DNA of 64,000 bases from an uncultured Oscillospiraceae bacterium. GTDB lineage: Bacteria > Bacillota > Clostridia > Oscillospirales > Oscillospiraceae. A model generated the notes under the pieces. The model made no database searches, was not told where the DNA came from, and was given only the letters and a program-made list of their open reading frames with translations. The DNA lies in contig CAKTJC010000002.1 in the NCBI GenBank assembly GCA_934567355.1, positions 62,001 to 126,000 of the forward strand, given 5' to 3'. Numbering within the stretch: the stretch's first letter is position 1; each line of letters starts with the position of its first letter. Of the stretch, positions 25,314 through 34,424 are shown in pieces. The position numbers were made by a program, and so were the translations under genes.

Positions 25314-26207
25314 TTATGCCTTGCAGAACTGTACCGAAAAAAAGTAAACGTAATCGTTAACGGGGGAGGCGGTGCCCGCTTCGTATTCCTGGATGCTGCC
25401 TGTGCGCAGTATATTTCCACTGTAGATCAGAGCAAGCAGTCCCTGCTCCTTGCCATATTGGATCGGAGTCTCTGTATCGATTTGAACTGCGGATCGGCCG
25501 AAATATTTGCGGTTGGCGCTGCCCTCCAGAATGGGGATCTGCGTGGACAGCTTGGACGAATCGTCCGCTATAATGAGCCTCACCGTGAAATGATCAGGAT
25601 CCGGCACGAGCAGAATGGTGCCGTTTTTGGGAGAGCCGATGTCCTGATAGGAAATCTCTACATGCTTTTTCTTTTCGAGTACTCCGGCTCGGTATTGCGT
25701 GTAAAACACTTTCAGGGAGGAAAATTCATCCGCCGCAGTGAACCGGTACAAAAAGACCCCGTCCGATCCGGCAAGCATTTTGGCGGTATTCATCTCGATG
25801 CTGTCCTGCTCCGCCGGAGTAATTACGTTTTTTGGCCGGTTTGCCTGAATCAGGCGGATACTTACCCATGTCAGAGCGGCGGCGGAGATGAACAGCAGCA
25901 GGAGGATGATCCGCTTCAGCCGTCTCTGCCGCTGCTTGCTGTCTGCTGCTACCTGCATCAGATTTTCTTCTGATTTCTGCACGATGCGCGTTTGGACAAT
26001 GTCCTCCCCGGCGAGAAATTCGTTGATGCTGATGCCGAGGGCGGCGCAAAGCGCGGCGTAAACCGATACGTCCGGCAGACACACGCCCCGCTCCCATTTG
26101 GAAACCGACTTGTCGCTCATGTTCAGCTTTTCCGCCAACTCCCGCTGCGTCAGCCCCAACGATTTCCGCTTGCCGGCGATGTACCTCCCGATTTTTTCAA
26201 GATCCAT
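25314..26207 (-). CDS. Membrane-anchored XRE family regulator
   Basis: In this 297-residue protein an XRE helix-turn-helix (KRKSLGLTQRELAEKLNMSDKSVSKWERG) fills the first ~65 residues. A single membrane helix (about 108-132, RIILLLLFISAAALTWVSI) separates it from a C-terminal domain of about 165 residues that should be outside the cell. The start is the ATG after AAAGGGGA; a longer frame exists but is unlikely. The layout resembles a one-component transmembrane regulator. The extracellular part was not recognised. Confidence 0.82.
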   Translation of the reverse strand: MDLEKIGRYIAGKRKSLGLTQRELAEKLNMSDKSVSKWERGVCLPDVSVYAALCAALGISINEFLAGEDIVQTRIVQKSEENLMQVAADSKQRQRRLKRIILLLLFISAAALTWVSIRLIQANRPKNVITPAEQDSIEMNTAKMLAGSDGVFLYRFTAADEFSSLKVFYTQYRAGVLEKKKHVEISYQDIGSPKNGTILLVPDPDHFTVRLIIADDSSKLSTQIPILEGSANRKYFGRSAVQIDTETPIQYGKEQGLLALIYSGNILRTGSIQEYEAGTASPVNDYVYFFSVQFCKA

Positions 26208-26304
26208 AATTTTGTCCCCTTTCGATAGATGTATCATACACTTTTTACGGAAAAGGACACCCCCCGAAAGTAGAATCCGGCTCGGATCGGTTTTTATTGC
26301 TGAA

Positions 26305-26343
26305 AGCAGTACCCTCTCCCGCAGCGCAGGAGAGGGTACTGCT
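26305..26343 (-). terminator. Terminator of the lsrR-lsrK-cupin operon
   Basis: A 15-bp stem AGCAGTACCCTCTCC / GGAGAGGGTACTGCT lies 55 nt after the cupin stop on the minus strand, followed by a short T stretch. Confidence 0.55.
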
Positions 26344-26397
26344 TGTCAAAGAACCTTTTCCGCCGGGCTGTGCACCGGCGGCCGGACGGACATTACC

Positions 26398-26748
26398 TTA
26401 ATACGTGTAGTTCTCTACGTCCACCTTATCCGGATTGGTGTAGGGGGCGAGGGTGGAAATCATTTTCATCGGTGCATTGGAATTGTTGATCACATAGTGG
26501 ATCTCACCGGGTTCAATGTGGATCATCTGGCCGGGACGCAGGTGATTCACTACGCCGTCTACTACAATGTCCACTTCACCTTCGAGAATGTAGAAATTCT
26601 CTTCCATCACGTTGTGGTAGTGCGCCTTAAAATCCTGGCCGGCCTGGAATTGGACCAGCGCAAAATTCATACGCGGGCCCTTCATCAGGTATTTCGGGCC
26701 GCTGTCGCCAAAGCGATACTCTTTGTCTTCTTCATTTACAATATACAT
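26398..26748 (-). CDS. Single-domain cupin protein linked to the Lsr locus
   Basis: This 116-residue small beta-barrel has cupin motif 1 (HYHNVMEENFYILEGE) with two histidines and a glutamate, and motif 2 (PGEIHYVIN) with a histidine. It probably binds a metal. It is the last gene of the minus-strand lsrR-lsrK unit. Enterobacteria have LsrG (phospho-AI-2 isomerase) at the end of their operon; LsrG is absent here, so the cupin may do the same isomerisation or another sugar-phosphate step. That role is inference. Confidence 0.8.
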   Translation of the reverse strand: MYIVNEEDKEYRFGDSGPKYLMKGPRMNFALVQFQAGQDFKAHYHNVMEENFYILEGEVDIVVDGVVNHLRPGQMIHIEPGEIHYVINNSNAPMKMISTLAPYTNPDKVDVENYTY

Positions 26749-26793
26749 AGCAATTTACTCCTTTTGCAAATTCGCTTCAAGCATTATCCGGTA

Positions 26794-28356
26794 TCATACA
26801 CCCGGGGCAGCCCACATGTAGCGGGTGATGCGGTCGTCGGAAATCTGCAGCTGGCGGGCGTACATTTTCCTCCATTTTTCATACAGCTCCATGTAGACCT
26901 GGTGATTTTTCATATCCGGCTCAAAGCGCTGCTGGATGTGCACCAGCTTTTTCGCAGTGGCGGAAATGTCCGGGAACAGGCCGACACCGTGACCGGCCAT
27001 GATTGCCGCGCCCAGTGCCGTTGCTTCCTTCACGCTGGGTACGCTCACCGGAATGCCCAGCACATCGCACAGAATCTGGCACCACAGCTCGCTCTTTGAA
27101 GCGCCGCTGGCAAACACCACTTCCTTGGGAACATTGCCGGTGGATTCACGGACCAGCTGCATGTGGCCGTAGGTGACCATTGCAGTGTTCTCCATAATGG
27201 CACGATAGAAGGTATAGCGGTTGAACTTCTCAGGGTCAAAGTCGAAATTGATAAAGGTCGGGCTGGCATGACGCCAGGAGATGTAGTTCATCACATCGGA
27301 GAAGGCGCACATCATACCGTAGCAGCCGGCGGGAATGTCCTTCGCCTTTTCATTCATCAGGTCATAGGGATCCCGGCCGGTGGACTTGGCCAGCTCCTTT
27401 TCGTACTGGCAGAATCCGTCCCGGAACCAGCGCATGACCATGCCGGGCTTGAAGGCCAGCGCCTCATACTGCCAGATACCCGGCACGCTGTGGCAGTTTA
27501 CGCGGACGCGGCAGTGCTCGTCGGTCTTGGCCTCGTCGGTGTTGTATTCGTACTGCCAGAAGCTGCCGCCGAAGATGGCAGCCTGGTTTGCGTCCACGAC
27601 GCCCACGCCTACGCAGCCCAGCTGAGCGTCGCCGCCGCCGGCTACCACCGGCGTGCCCTCTGCCAGGCCGGTCTGCGCTGCGCCGTTGGCATCCACATGT
27701 GCCACAATCGTGCCGCACTCGGAAATCTTGGGGAAGATGCCGGTTTTCAGGCCGATGCTGGCCGCAATCTTATCGTCCCAGTCCCGTTCCTTCAGGTTAA
27801 AGATGCCAGTGGTGCAGGCATTGGACGGCTCGGAGGAAAACACACCTGTCATTTTGTAGATAAGCCAGTCGTTGAACATGGTACACATGGCGGTTTTTTC
27901 GTAAACCTGAGGCATCTTGTTCTTCACCCAGAACAGCCGCGGCAGTGCGCCCAGAGCATAAGTCTGGCCGGACTCCCGGTAGATCTGCTTTTCAAGCTCC
28001 GGGTTCATGTGGACCAGCTGTGCAACTTCGTCGTCGCTGCGCGCATCCACATTGGCGCACGCCCAGATCTCCTGGCCATCCTTGTCGTACAGGACGATGC
28101 CCTCGCGCATGCAAGTGGTGGAAACGGCTGCAATATCCTGGGGATCGATGCCGGTCTGCTCGATCACGCCGCGGATGCAGCCACGGGCCAGATCCCAGTT
28201 GTGGACCCAGTCAAAGTCCATGCTGCCGGGGTAGCGGGGATCCTCTTTGTGTGCCCATTCCTGCTGGACACAGCCGAGCTGTTCGCCCTCCAGGCTGAAC
28301 AGTACGGCGCGGACGCTGCCGGTGCCTGCATCGACGGCCATAAGCGTTTTTGCCAT
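26794..28356 (-). CDS. lsrK: Autoinducer-2 kinase LsrK
   Basis: This 520-residue FGGY-family kinase matches LsrK from enterobacteria along most of its length. Examples are the N-terminal AVDAGTGSVRAVLFSLEG, then STTCMREGIVLYD, WACANVDARS, GGGDAQLGCVGVGVV and MRWFRDGFC. LsrK phosphorylates imported autoinducer-2 (DPD), and phospho-AI-2 then inactivates LsrR. The ATG follows AGAAAGGATG. It is in an operon with lsrR upstream and a cupin gene downstream, divergent from the importer genes. Confidence 0.92.
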   Translation of the reverse strand: MAKTLMAVDAGTGSVRAVLFSLEGEQLGCVQQEWAHKEDPRYPGSMDFDWVHNWDLARGCIRGVIEQTGIDPQDIAAVSTTCMREGIVLYDKDGQEIWACANVDARSDDEVAQLVHMNPELEKQIYRESGQTYALGALPRLFWVKNKMPQVYEKTAMCTMFNDWLIYKMTGVFSSEPSNACTTGIFNLKERDWDDKIAASIGLKTGIFPKISECGTIVAHVDANGAAQTGLAEGTPVVAGGGDAQLGCVGVGVVDANQAAIFGGSFWQYEYNTDEAKTDEHCRVRVNCHSVPGIWQYEALAFKPGMVMRWFRDGFCQYEKELAKSTGRDPYDLMNEKAKDIPAGCYGMMCAFSDVMNYISWRHASPTFINFDFDPEKFNRYTFYRAIMENTAMVTYGHMQLVRESTGNVPKEVVFASGASKSELWCQILCDVLGIPVSVPSVKEATALGAAIMAGHGVGLFPDISATAKKLVHIQQRFEPDMKNHQVYMELYEKWRKMYARQLQISDDRITRYMWAAPGV

Positions 28357-28438
28357 TTTGAATCATCCTTTCTGTTTGTAGCAGTGCTAAATATATGAAA
28401 ATACGAAATGGATACGAGGCTTGAATGGGCCCTTGGAA

Positions 28439-29356
28439 TCAGGGGCATTTCAGCAGCAGAGCGGCGGTAGTTTCGTCGGTGATAAGGATATCCAGATACC
28501 CACCCCGGAGGACGGCCTGGATGGCCTCTGCCTTTTCAACCCCTGCGGCCAGACCGATAACATTGTGCATATGCTTCAGCCGCTCCAGCGGGGTGGAGAT
28601 CAGCCGATCTTCGATGGGGGAGGGGATAAGGTTGCCGTTGCTGTCCATGAAGTGGCACAGCACATCGCCTACGGCGTTGTGCAGCTTGAGAAAAAGCATA
28701 TCCGCCGGTGTGAGCACTCCATTGCGGAAGACGGTGGCGGACTCGGTCAGCGGGCCAATGCCGACCAGTGTGAAGGCGGAGAACTCGCTCATGCGAATGA
28801 CTTCGCTGACGGAACTTTCCACCCAGATGGCAGCAGCCATTTCCGGCGACGAGGCGAACAGCGGCGCCGGGATCAAATGGAACTGGGCGTTGAACAGCCC
28901 TGAGTGGGCGCTGGGCAGGTAGTTGGAGACGCCGCCGGTGAGGGAAATGCAATTCACCGGGCTTCGTGCCATGGCGGACAGATGGGTCAACGTCCGGGAG
29001 AGAGTGTCACCGTAGCCCACATTGATGCAGGCGTTTTCTCCAATGCGGTCGGCGATGTACATAGCCCCGGCCCGGGCTACGGATTCATTGGGGTGAGCTT
29101 CGCCCTGCTCCATCTCCGGAACCAGGAACACATCCTTGAGGCCGTATTTCTGCATTAACTGGTGGCTCTGTTCGATCATACCAACGGCGTCGCTTCGCAG
29201 CCGGAACTGGATCAGCCCCGTCTGGCGGGCAGTTTCCAGCAGTTTGATCACACGCATACGGCTGATGGAGAGCTGGTCGGCAATGGCCTGCTGGGTCATA
29301 TTCTCAAAATAGTAATACCATGCGGCTTTTGCCATCAAGGACTCCTCAAATGTCAC
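28439..29356 (-). CDS. lsrR: LsrR-type SorC/DeoR regulator of AI-2 uptake
   Basis: The protein has 305 residues from a GTG start supported by AAAGGAGG at 8 nt. A longer upstream frame lacks such a site. The N-terminal helix-turn-helix region (MAKAAWYYYFENMTQQAIADQLSISRMRVIKLLE) corresponds to that of LsrR. A sugar-phosphate-binding SorC effector domain with NVGYGDTLSRTL and LTGGVSNY follows. It is expected to repress the lsr genes until phospho-AI-2 binds. It is transcribed from a consensus promoter facing away from lsrA. Confidence 0.9.
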   Translation of the reverse strand: MTFEESLMAKAAWYYYFENMTQQAIADQLSISRMRVIKLLETARQTGLIQFRLRSDAVGMIEQSHQLMQKYGLKDVFLVPEMEQGEAHPNESVARAGAMYIADRIGENACINVGYGDTLSRTLTHLSAMARSPVNCISLTGGVSNYLPSAHSGLFNAQFHLIPAPLFASSPEMAAAIWVESSVSEVIRMSEFSAFTLVGIGPLTESATVFRNGVLTPADMLFLKLHNAVGDVLCHFMDSNGNLIPSPIEDRLISTPLERLKHMHNVIGLAAGVEKAEAIQAVLRGGYLDILITDETTAALLLKCP

Positions 29357-29393
29357 CGGACAGGCCTCCTTTATTTGAAACAAAAAAACTAGC

Positions 29394-29446
29394 ACAAAAC
29401 TTTTGTTGTGTACATTCAGTATAGCACCATGGATCAAAATTGTCAA
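29394..29446 (-). promoter_or_regulatory. Promoter of lsrR-lsrK with adjacent palindrome
   Basis: On the minus strand, TTGACA (29441-29446) and TATACT (29418-29423) are 17 nt apart. Downstream lies a perfect 13-bp palindrome ACAAAACTTTTGT (29394-29406), a possible LsrR operator. Confidence 0.7.
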
Positions 29447-29513
29447 TTCCTTTCCACTGCCATTTCTGTATATTGCAAAAAGCCGAAAAAGGCAAAAGGA
29501 GTATAAATAATAC

Positions 29514-29542
29514 TTGACAAACTACACAAAGATGTTTACAAT
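29514..29542 (+). promoter_or_regulatory. Promoter of the lsrACDBF genes
   Basis: TTGACA (29514-29519) and TACAAT (29537-29542) are separated by 17 nt, about 55 nt upstream of the lsrA start. Confidence 0.75.
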
Positions 29543-29597
29543 GGTCGCAATGACAGATGCAGTCTGTATTTCAACAAAAGAACGCAGGAGTAACAGC

Positions 29598-31127
29598 ATG
29601 ACAGCAAATGTTCAAGAAAAGACCCTGCCTCCGCGCCTGGAGGTTCGGGGGATAAAAAAGGCGTTCGGCTCCAACGTGGTTCTCAAAGGAATTGATTTGA
29701 GTGTGGATGCCGGAGATGTTCTGGCTTTGATCGGCGGCAATGGCGCCGGCAAGTCCACATTGATGAAGATCATTATGGGCATCTACACATGCGATGAGGG
29801 CGAGATATTCAAAGACGGCAAGCCCACCAAGCTGGGCAAGCCCTCCGCTTCTCTGGCGGCGGGGATTTATCTCGTGCCCCAGGAGCCGATGCTTTTCCCA
29901 AACATGACAGTTCTGGAAAACATCCTGATGGGTTTCAACGAAAAGGAAGGCGAGCTGAAAAAGCGCCTGAACGACTGCATGCAGGAGCTGAATTTTGACC
30001 TGAACCTTCAGCGTAAAGCCAACACGCTCTCCATCGCCGAACAGCAGCTGGTTGAGCTGCTGCGCGGTATGATGCGAAATGCCCGTATCCTGATTCTTGA
30101 CGAGCCGACCAGCTCATTGACCTTCAACGAGGTGCAGTCCCTGTTCAAGACGGTGGAAGACCTGAAGAAAAAGGGCATCGCCATCATCTACATTACCCAC
30201 CGGCTGACGGAAGTTTTTGAGATCGCTACCCACGTTGCCATCATGCGCGACGGCGTTATCACTCTGGAAGGCCCTGTGAAGAATTTCACCAAGGAAATGC
30301 TGATCCAGGGGCTGCTGCCCGATGACAGCCAGAGCGGCCCGCAGACCGTTAAGACCTATGTGCCGGTGGATTACGCCAACCTCAAGCCGGTAATGCAGGT
30401 GAAGGATCTCAGCGGCTACGGCTTCAGCAACATTACCTTCGACCTGTATCCCGGAGAGATCCTGGGCATCGCAGGTGTGGTGGGTGCAGGCCGCACGGAA
30501 CTGATCAGCACGATTTTTGGCCGGGACAAAACCCTGGGCGGCAAGGTTATTCTGGATGGAAAGGATATTACGGGCCTTTCTACGAGGAAGGTTCTCCAGG
30601 CGGGCATCAACTTTGTCCCGGAGGATCGCCACTACCATGGCATTTTCAAGATCCGTTCCATCTGCTCCAATACCACTTCCGCGCTGTTGGGCAGCAAGGA
30701 GATCGGCACGGTGAATATGAACCGCCGGCGTCAGCGGGAAATTTCCCAGAAGTACGTAGACAATTTCAGAACGAAGATCGTTTCCCAGGAGGATGAGATC
30801 GGCAGCCTCTCCGGTGGCAACCAGCAGAAGGTGGTTATTGCCCGGGCGCTTTCCACCAAGCCGAAGGTGGTCATCCTCGATGAACCCACCCGCGGCATCG
30901 ATGCGGCGGCGCGTGGTGACGTGTACGACATTATTCGGCAGCTCAAGGACGCAGGTGTGGCCATGCTGATGGTTTCCTCCGACATGGAAGAAGTTGTTGA
31001 GCTGGCTGACCGTGCCATCACGGTATATCAGGGGCGGATCAATGGCGAGTTCAGCCGCGAGGAGATCACCCAGGATGCTCTTACCAGCGCCTCCTTCGGT
31101 ATTGCGCATGAAAAAAGGACGGTGTGA
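29598..31127 (+). CDS. lsrA: AI-2 ABC importer ATPase LsrA
   Basis: This 509-residue, double-domain sugar ABC ATPase has in its first half Walker A GGNGAGKST and Walker B ILILDEPTSSL. The second half has the degenerate P-loop GVVGAGRTE, the signature LSGGNQQKV and VVILDEPTRGID. This architecture matches RbsA/LsrA (CUT2) importers. The ATG follows CAGGAG; an earlier in-frame TTG overlaps the promoter and is unlikely. It is the first gene of the AI-2 importer transcript and overlaps lsrC by 4 nt. Confidence 0.93.
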   Translation: MTANVQEKTLPPRLEVRGIKKAFGSNVVLKGIDLSVDAGDVLALIGGNGAGKSTLMKIIMGIYTCDEGEIFKDGKPTKLGKPSASLAAGIYLVPQEPMLFPNMTVLENILMGFNEKEGELKKRLNDCMQELNFDLNLQRKANTLSIAEQQLVELLRGMMRNARILILDEPTSSLTFNEVQSLFKTVEDLKKKGIAIIYITHRLTEVFEIATHVAIMRDGVITLEGPVKNFTKEMLIQGLLPDDSQSGPQTVKTYVPVDYANLKPVMQVKDLSGYGFSNITFDLYPGEILGIAGVVGAGRTELISTIFGRDKTLGGKVILDGKDITGLSTRKVLQAGINFVPEDRHYHGIFKIRSICSNTTSALLGSKEIGTVNMNRRRQREISQKYVDNFRTKIVSQEDEIGSLSGGNQQKVVIARALSTKPKVVILDEPTRGIDAAARGDVYDIIRQLKDAGVAMLMVSSDMEEVVELADRAITVYQGRINGEFSREEITQDALTSASFGIAHEKRTV

Positions 31128-32134
31128 GTGAGATGAAAAAACTGCTGAAAGCCCGGTGGATGACCAGCCTGATTTTTCTGATCCTGCTGTTTGCCATCAC
31201 CGGTGTCGTTACGCCGGAATTTCTGACCTACGATAACATTATCACTTGCTTCAATACAGCAACAATGTATACGCTGCTGGCGGTGGGCATTGCCTTTGTC
31301 ATTATGACCGGTGAGATCGATGTTTCCATCGGCGCGGTGCTGGGACTTACCGCCGGCATGACCGGGCTGATCGCCCAGCAGGGCGGCAGCATTCCCAAGA
31401 TGCTGCTGCTGTGCCTTGCGACCGGTGCAGTGATCGGACTTGTAAACGGTGTGGGCGTTTCTTACTTTGGCGTCCCATCGCTGATTTTCACTCTGGGTAC
31501 CAACAGCGTCATTCGCGGACTGATGTACATTATGTCCGGCGGGCGCACCATTGAGAATTTCGGCGGGCCGATTTCCAGCTATGGCAATAAGACTGTGTTT
31601 GCGGGCATTACCCTGTATTACGCGATTGCGGTGGTGCTGGTTGCGATTTCTCACATCGTTCTGACCCGGACAAGGAAGGGCAAATATTTCCTTGCTGTCG
31701 GCGATAATGCAGGCGGCGCAAATCTGGTAGGTATTTCTGTGGTGGGAACAAAGATCCTTGCCTATGTGCTTTGCGGATTGTTTGCAGGCCTGGGCGGCTT
31801 TGTGTTTGCCTCGAAATACGGCCAGGTGATGACCGTGGCAGGCAACGGCTATGAGATGACCTCCATTGCCGCGTGCGTGCTGGGCGGCATCTCCCTTTCC
31901 GGCGGCTTGGGCAATATGATCGGTGCTGCCATCGGCGCGGTCATTATGTCCTCCATCGGCCGGCTGCTGGTCTTTATCGGACTTCCGGCCACTTATAACA
32001 ACACCATCACCGGTACGATGCTGATCGTCATCGTCGTTATCGACGCGCTGGCGCAGCGTCGGTCCATCGAAATGACCCGCAGAAAGCGCCTTCTGTCCAG
32101 AACGGCGGAGCAGGGAGGAGGCGTGAAGGCATGA
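31124..32134 (+). CDS. lsrC: AI-2 ABC importer permease LsrC
   Basis: This 336-residue CUT2-type permease has about 8-10 helices. The conserved loop VIMTGEIDVSIGAVLGLT and the C-terminal GGISLSGGLGNMIGAAIGA mark it as an RbsC/LsrC relative. The GTG at 31124 overlaps the lsrA stop (GTGA); an ATG three codons in could also serve. It pairs with LsrD in the membrane. Assignment as LsrC rather than another sugar permease rests on the neighbours lsrB, lsrF and lsrK. Confidence 0.88.
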   Translation: MSEMKKLLKARWMTSLIFLILLFAITGVVTPEFLTYDNIITCFNTATMYTLLAVGIAFVIMTGEIDVSIGAVLGLTAGMTGLIAQQGGSIPKMLLLCLATGAVIGLVNGVGVSYFGVPSLIFTLGTNSVIRGLMYIMSGGRTIENFGGPISSYGNKTVFAGITLYYAIAVVLVAISHIVLTRTRKGKYFLAVGDNAGGANLVGISVVGTKILAYVLCGLFAGLGGFVFASKYGQVMTVAGNGYEMTSIAACVLGGISLSGGLGNMIGAAIGAVIMSSIGRLLVFIGLPATYNNTITGTMLIVIVVIDALAQRRSIEMTRRKRLLSRTAEQGGGVKA

Positions 32135-33156
32135 AGGATATGCTGAAAAAAGTTTTTAAGCACTGGGAGGTATTCCTGGTTGTCTTCCTGATCCTGGAAT
32201 TCGTGGTTTTTGGCACAGCCAACCCAAAGTTCCTGCGTCCCCAGTCCATCATGAACAGCATTGTCAATTACATCAGCGTGTGCATCATCTCGCTGCTTGT
32301 GACAATGGTGATGATCACCGGCGGTATTGATATTCAGGCGCCTTCGATCATCGGCCTGACCAGTATCATCATCGGTGTCCTGTGGAGCGATGCGGGGATG
32401 AACGTCTGGGCTGCTGCCGGGATCGCTGTGGTGGTTGCCGCCATCTGCGGCGCCCTGTCCGGCTTTTTTATTGCCTATTGCGGCGTTCAGCCCATGGTGG
32501 TCACTTTGGGCGGCAGTTTCCTGTATTCCGGATTGGCGCTGCTCATTTCGGGCCTTTCCGCGACCCCTGCCTACAAGGGCATCAGCGGATTCCCCGGTAA
32601 GAACGATGCGGGCGAATTCGTGGATTTCCGTTTCCTGGGCAAGGGAAAGCTGCTTGGCATTCCAACGCAGATCGTTATTTACATCGCACTGATCCTGCTT
32701 TGCATCTGGATCTTGCATCGCAGCAAATACGGTGAGCGGCTGTTCCTGGTCGGTGTTAACCCCCAGGCGGCGGAGTATTCCGGCATCAATACCCGGGCGA
32801 CTGTGATGAGCACCTATGTTCTTTCCGCTGTGAGCGCTGCCATTGCCGGCATGCTGCTGACTGCCAATGTCAACTCTGCCAAGTATGATCTTGGCTCCGG
32901 CTATACGCTGGCGATTATCACCGCGGTCGTGCTGGGCGGCACGCTGAATACCGGCGGCAAGGGCAGCATCCTGGGTACGGTGCTGGCATCCCTGATTATC
33001 TGCATTCTTCGCTACGGCCTGCCGCTGTGCTTCGGGGTGAGTACCCAGAACCTGGATCTGCCCATTGGCATCATTCTGGTGCTGGTCGTGCTGGGGCGTG
33101 AAATTGCCGGGCAGCATTTGCTCGCCAGCCTCTTCCGCAGGCGGAAGCAGGGCTGA
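32131..33156 (+). CDS. lsrD: AI-2 ABC importer permease LsrD
   Basis: This 341-residue CUT2-type permease carries MVMITGGIDIQAPSIIGLTS and LGGTLNTGGKGSILGTV, equivalent to the LsrC motifs. The start overlaps the lsrC stop by 4 nt (ATGA). It forms the second half of the membrane channel for AI-2. It ends 70 nt before lsrB, with a small hairpin between them. Confidence 0.88.
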   Translation: MKDMLKKVFKHWEVFLVVFLILEFVVFGTANPKFLRPQSIMNSIVNYISVCIISLLVTMVMITGGIDIQAPSIIGLTSIIIGVLWSDAGMNVWAAAGIAVVVAAICGALSGFFIAYCGVQPMVVTLGGSFLYSGLALLISGLSATPAYKGISGFPGKNDAGEFVDFRFLGKGKLLGIPTQIVIYIALILLCIWILHRSKYGERLFLVGVNPQAAEYSGINTRATVMSTYVLSAVSAAIAGMLLTANVNSAKYDLGSGYTLAIITAVVLGGTLNTGGKGSILGTVLASLIICILRYGLPLCFGVSTQNLDLPIGIILVLVVLGREIAGQHLLASLFRRRKQG

Positions 33157-33226
33157 TTGACTGTGTATTTCGGGAGGATCAAAAGGTCCTCTTGAGATAA
33201 AAAATTTAGAGGAGGAACCTAAAACT

Positions 33227-34294
33227 ATGAAAAAGATTCTGTCTATGCTTCTGGTGCTGTGCATGGCTCTGGCGCTGTGCTCCGCCGCTTTTGCTGAAGG
33301 CAAGAGCCCGGTGGATGGCATGACCGTGGCCTTCATTCCGAAGGTCTCCGGCAACTCGTTCTTTGAGGCCGCCAACGACGGCGCTCAGAAGTACGCCGCT
33401 GACTGGGGCCTGACCGTTGACTACATCGGCGCTCCCACCGCAGACGTGACCACTCAGCTGGAGCTGATCCAGCAGGCAATCGACAAGGGCGTTGATGCGA
33501 TCTGCATCTCCTCCGTTGATGCGACCGGCCTGGATGAGAAGCTGAAGGAAGCACGGGATGCCGGCATCTATGTCAGCACCTGGGACTCCGACGTTTCCCC
33601 TGACGCCCGTGCACTGATGATCTCTCAGGGCACTGCCGATGTCCTCGGACCCATGCTGGTGGACATGGCTGTTGAGTCTCTGACCGAGCGCGGCGTTGAT
33701 GTCAGCGGCGAAGTGAAGTATGTGTGGCACTTCTCCAACCCCTCCGTTTCCGACCAGAACTCCTGGTACGTCGCTGGCGACGCCTACATCAAGGAAAAGT
33801 ATCCTACCTGGGTTGCCGTTAACGATCCTTACTACTCCAACCAGGATGCTGCTCAGTCTGTCAGCGTTGGCGAGTCCATTCTGGACGCTTACCCCGACAT
33901 CGACCTCATCATCTGCAACGACTCCACTGCTCTGCCCGGCCAGTGCAAGGCTGCCGAGAACAAGGGCCTGACTGCAAACGATGTCACCATCACCGGCTTC
34001 TGCCCCCCCTCCGGCATGACCTCTTATCTGGAGAACGGCATCTGCACTCGTTGGGGCCTGTGGGACTGCGGTATCCAGGGCGCCCTGGGCTGCTATCTGG
34101 CTGCTTACATCTCTGCCGGCAATACCGTGAAGGTTGGCGATAAGATTGATGTTCCCAACATCGGTACTGTCGAGATCCTGGCAAACTCCGACCTGGTCGA
34201 GGGTCAGGAGACTGCTGAGGAGAACAACGGCGTCGTGCTGCTGCCCGAGCGCGTTGTCTTCACCGCTGAGAACGTGGCTGACTATCCGTTCTGA
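33227..34294 (+). CDS. lsrB: AI-2 binding protein LsrB
   Basis: This 355-residue periplasmic-binding-type protein lines up with enterobacterial LsrB from AFIPK to the C-terminal VVLLPERVVF. Of the six AI-2 contacts known in LsrB (K35, D116, D166, Q167, P220, A222), K39, D120, D176, Q177 and P237 are present. The A222 position is Q239 by my alignment. The signal peptide ends SAAFA; a cysteine at 19 is preceded by Leu and does not form a normal lipobox. The ATG follows GAGGAGG. A terminator-like hairpin follows, so lsrB may be made in excess over lsrF. Confidence 0.9.
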   Translation: MKKILSMLLVLCMALALCSAAFAEGKSPVDGMTVAFIPKVSGNSFFEAANDGAQKYAADWGLTVDYIGAPTADVTTQLELIQQAIDKGVDAICISSVDATGLDEKLKEARDAGIYVSTWDSDVSPDARALMISQGTADVLGPMLVDMAVESLTERGVDVSGEVKYVWHFSNPSVSDQNSWYVAGDAYIKEKYPTWVAVNDPYYSNQDAAQSVSVGESILDAYPDIDLIICNDSTALPGQCKAAENKGLTANDVTITGFCPPSGMTSYLENGICTRWGLWDCGIQGALGCYLAAYISAGNTVKVGDKIDVPNIGTVEILANSDLVEGQETAEENNGVVLLPERVVFTAENVADYPF

Positions 34295-34308
34295 TTTTCC
34301 AATCCAAC

Positions 34309-34340
34309 AAGGAGGAACCCTTCGGGGCTCCTCCTTTATG
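34309..34340 (+). terminator. Hairpin between lsrB and lsrF
   Basis: The stem AAGGAGGAACCC / GGGCTCCTCCTT has a TTCG tetraloop and only a short T tail. It is probably a partial terminator or a stability element. Confidence 0.6.
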
Positions 34341-34424
34341 GTGAAAGCTGCGGCATGACGCAGCCTTTGCCCCTGTAATAAAGCATACACAAACGTACCA
34401 TTTCAGAAAGGAAGATTGATTCCA

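Noticed and set aside
29598..33156. Reading the importer genes as a ribose (Rbs) system
   Set aside because: The ATPase and permeases alone would allow it. LsrF, LsrK and LsrR relatives and an LsrB-like binding protein flank them, which fits AI-2 uptake better.
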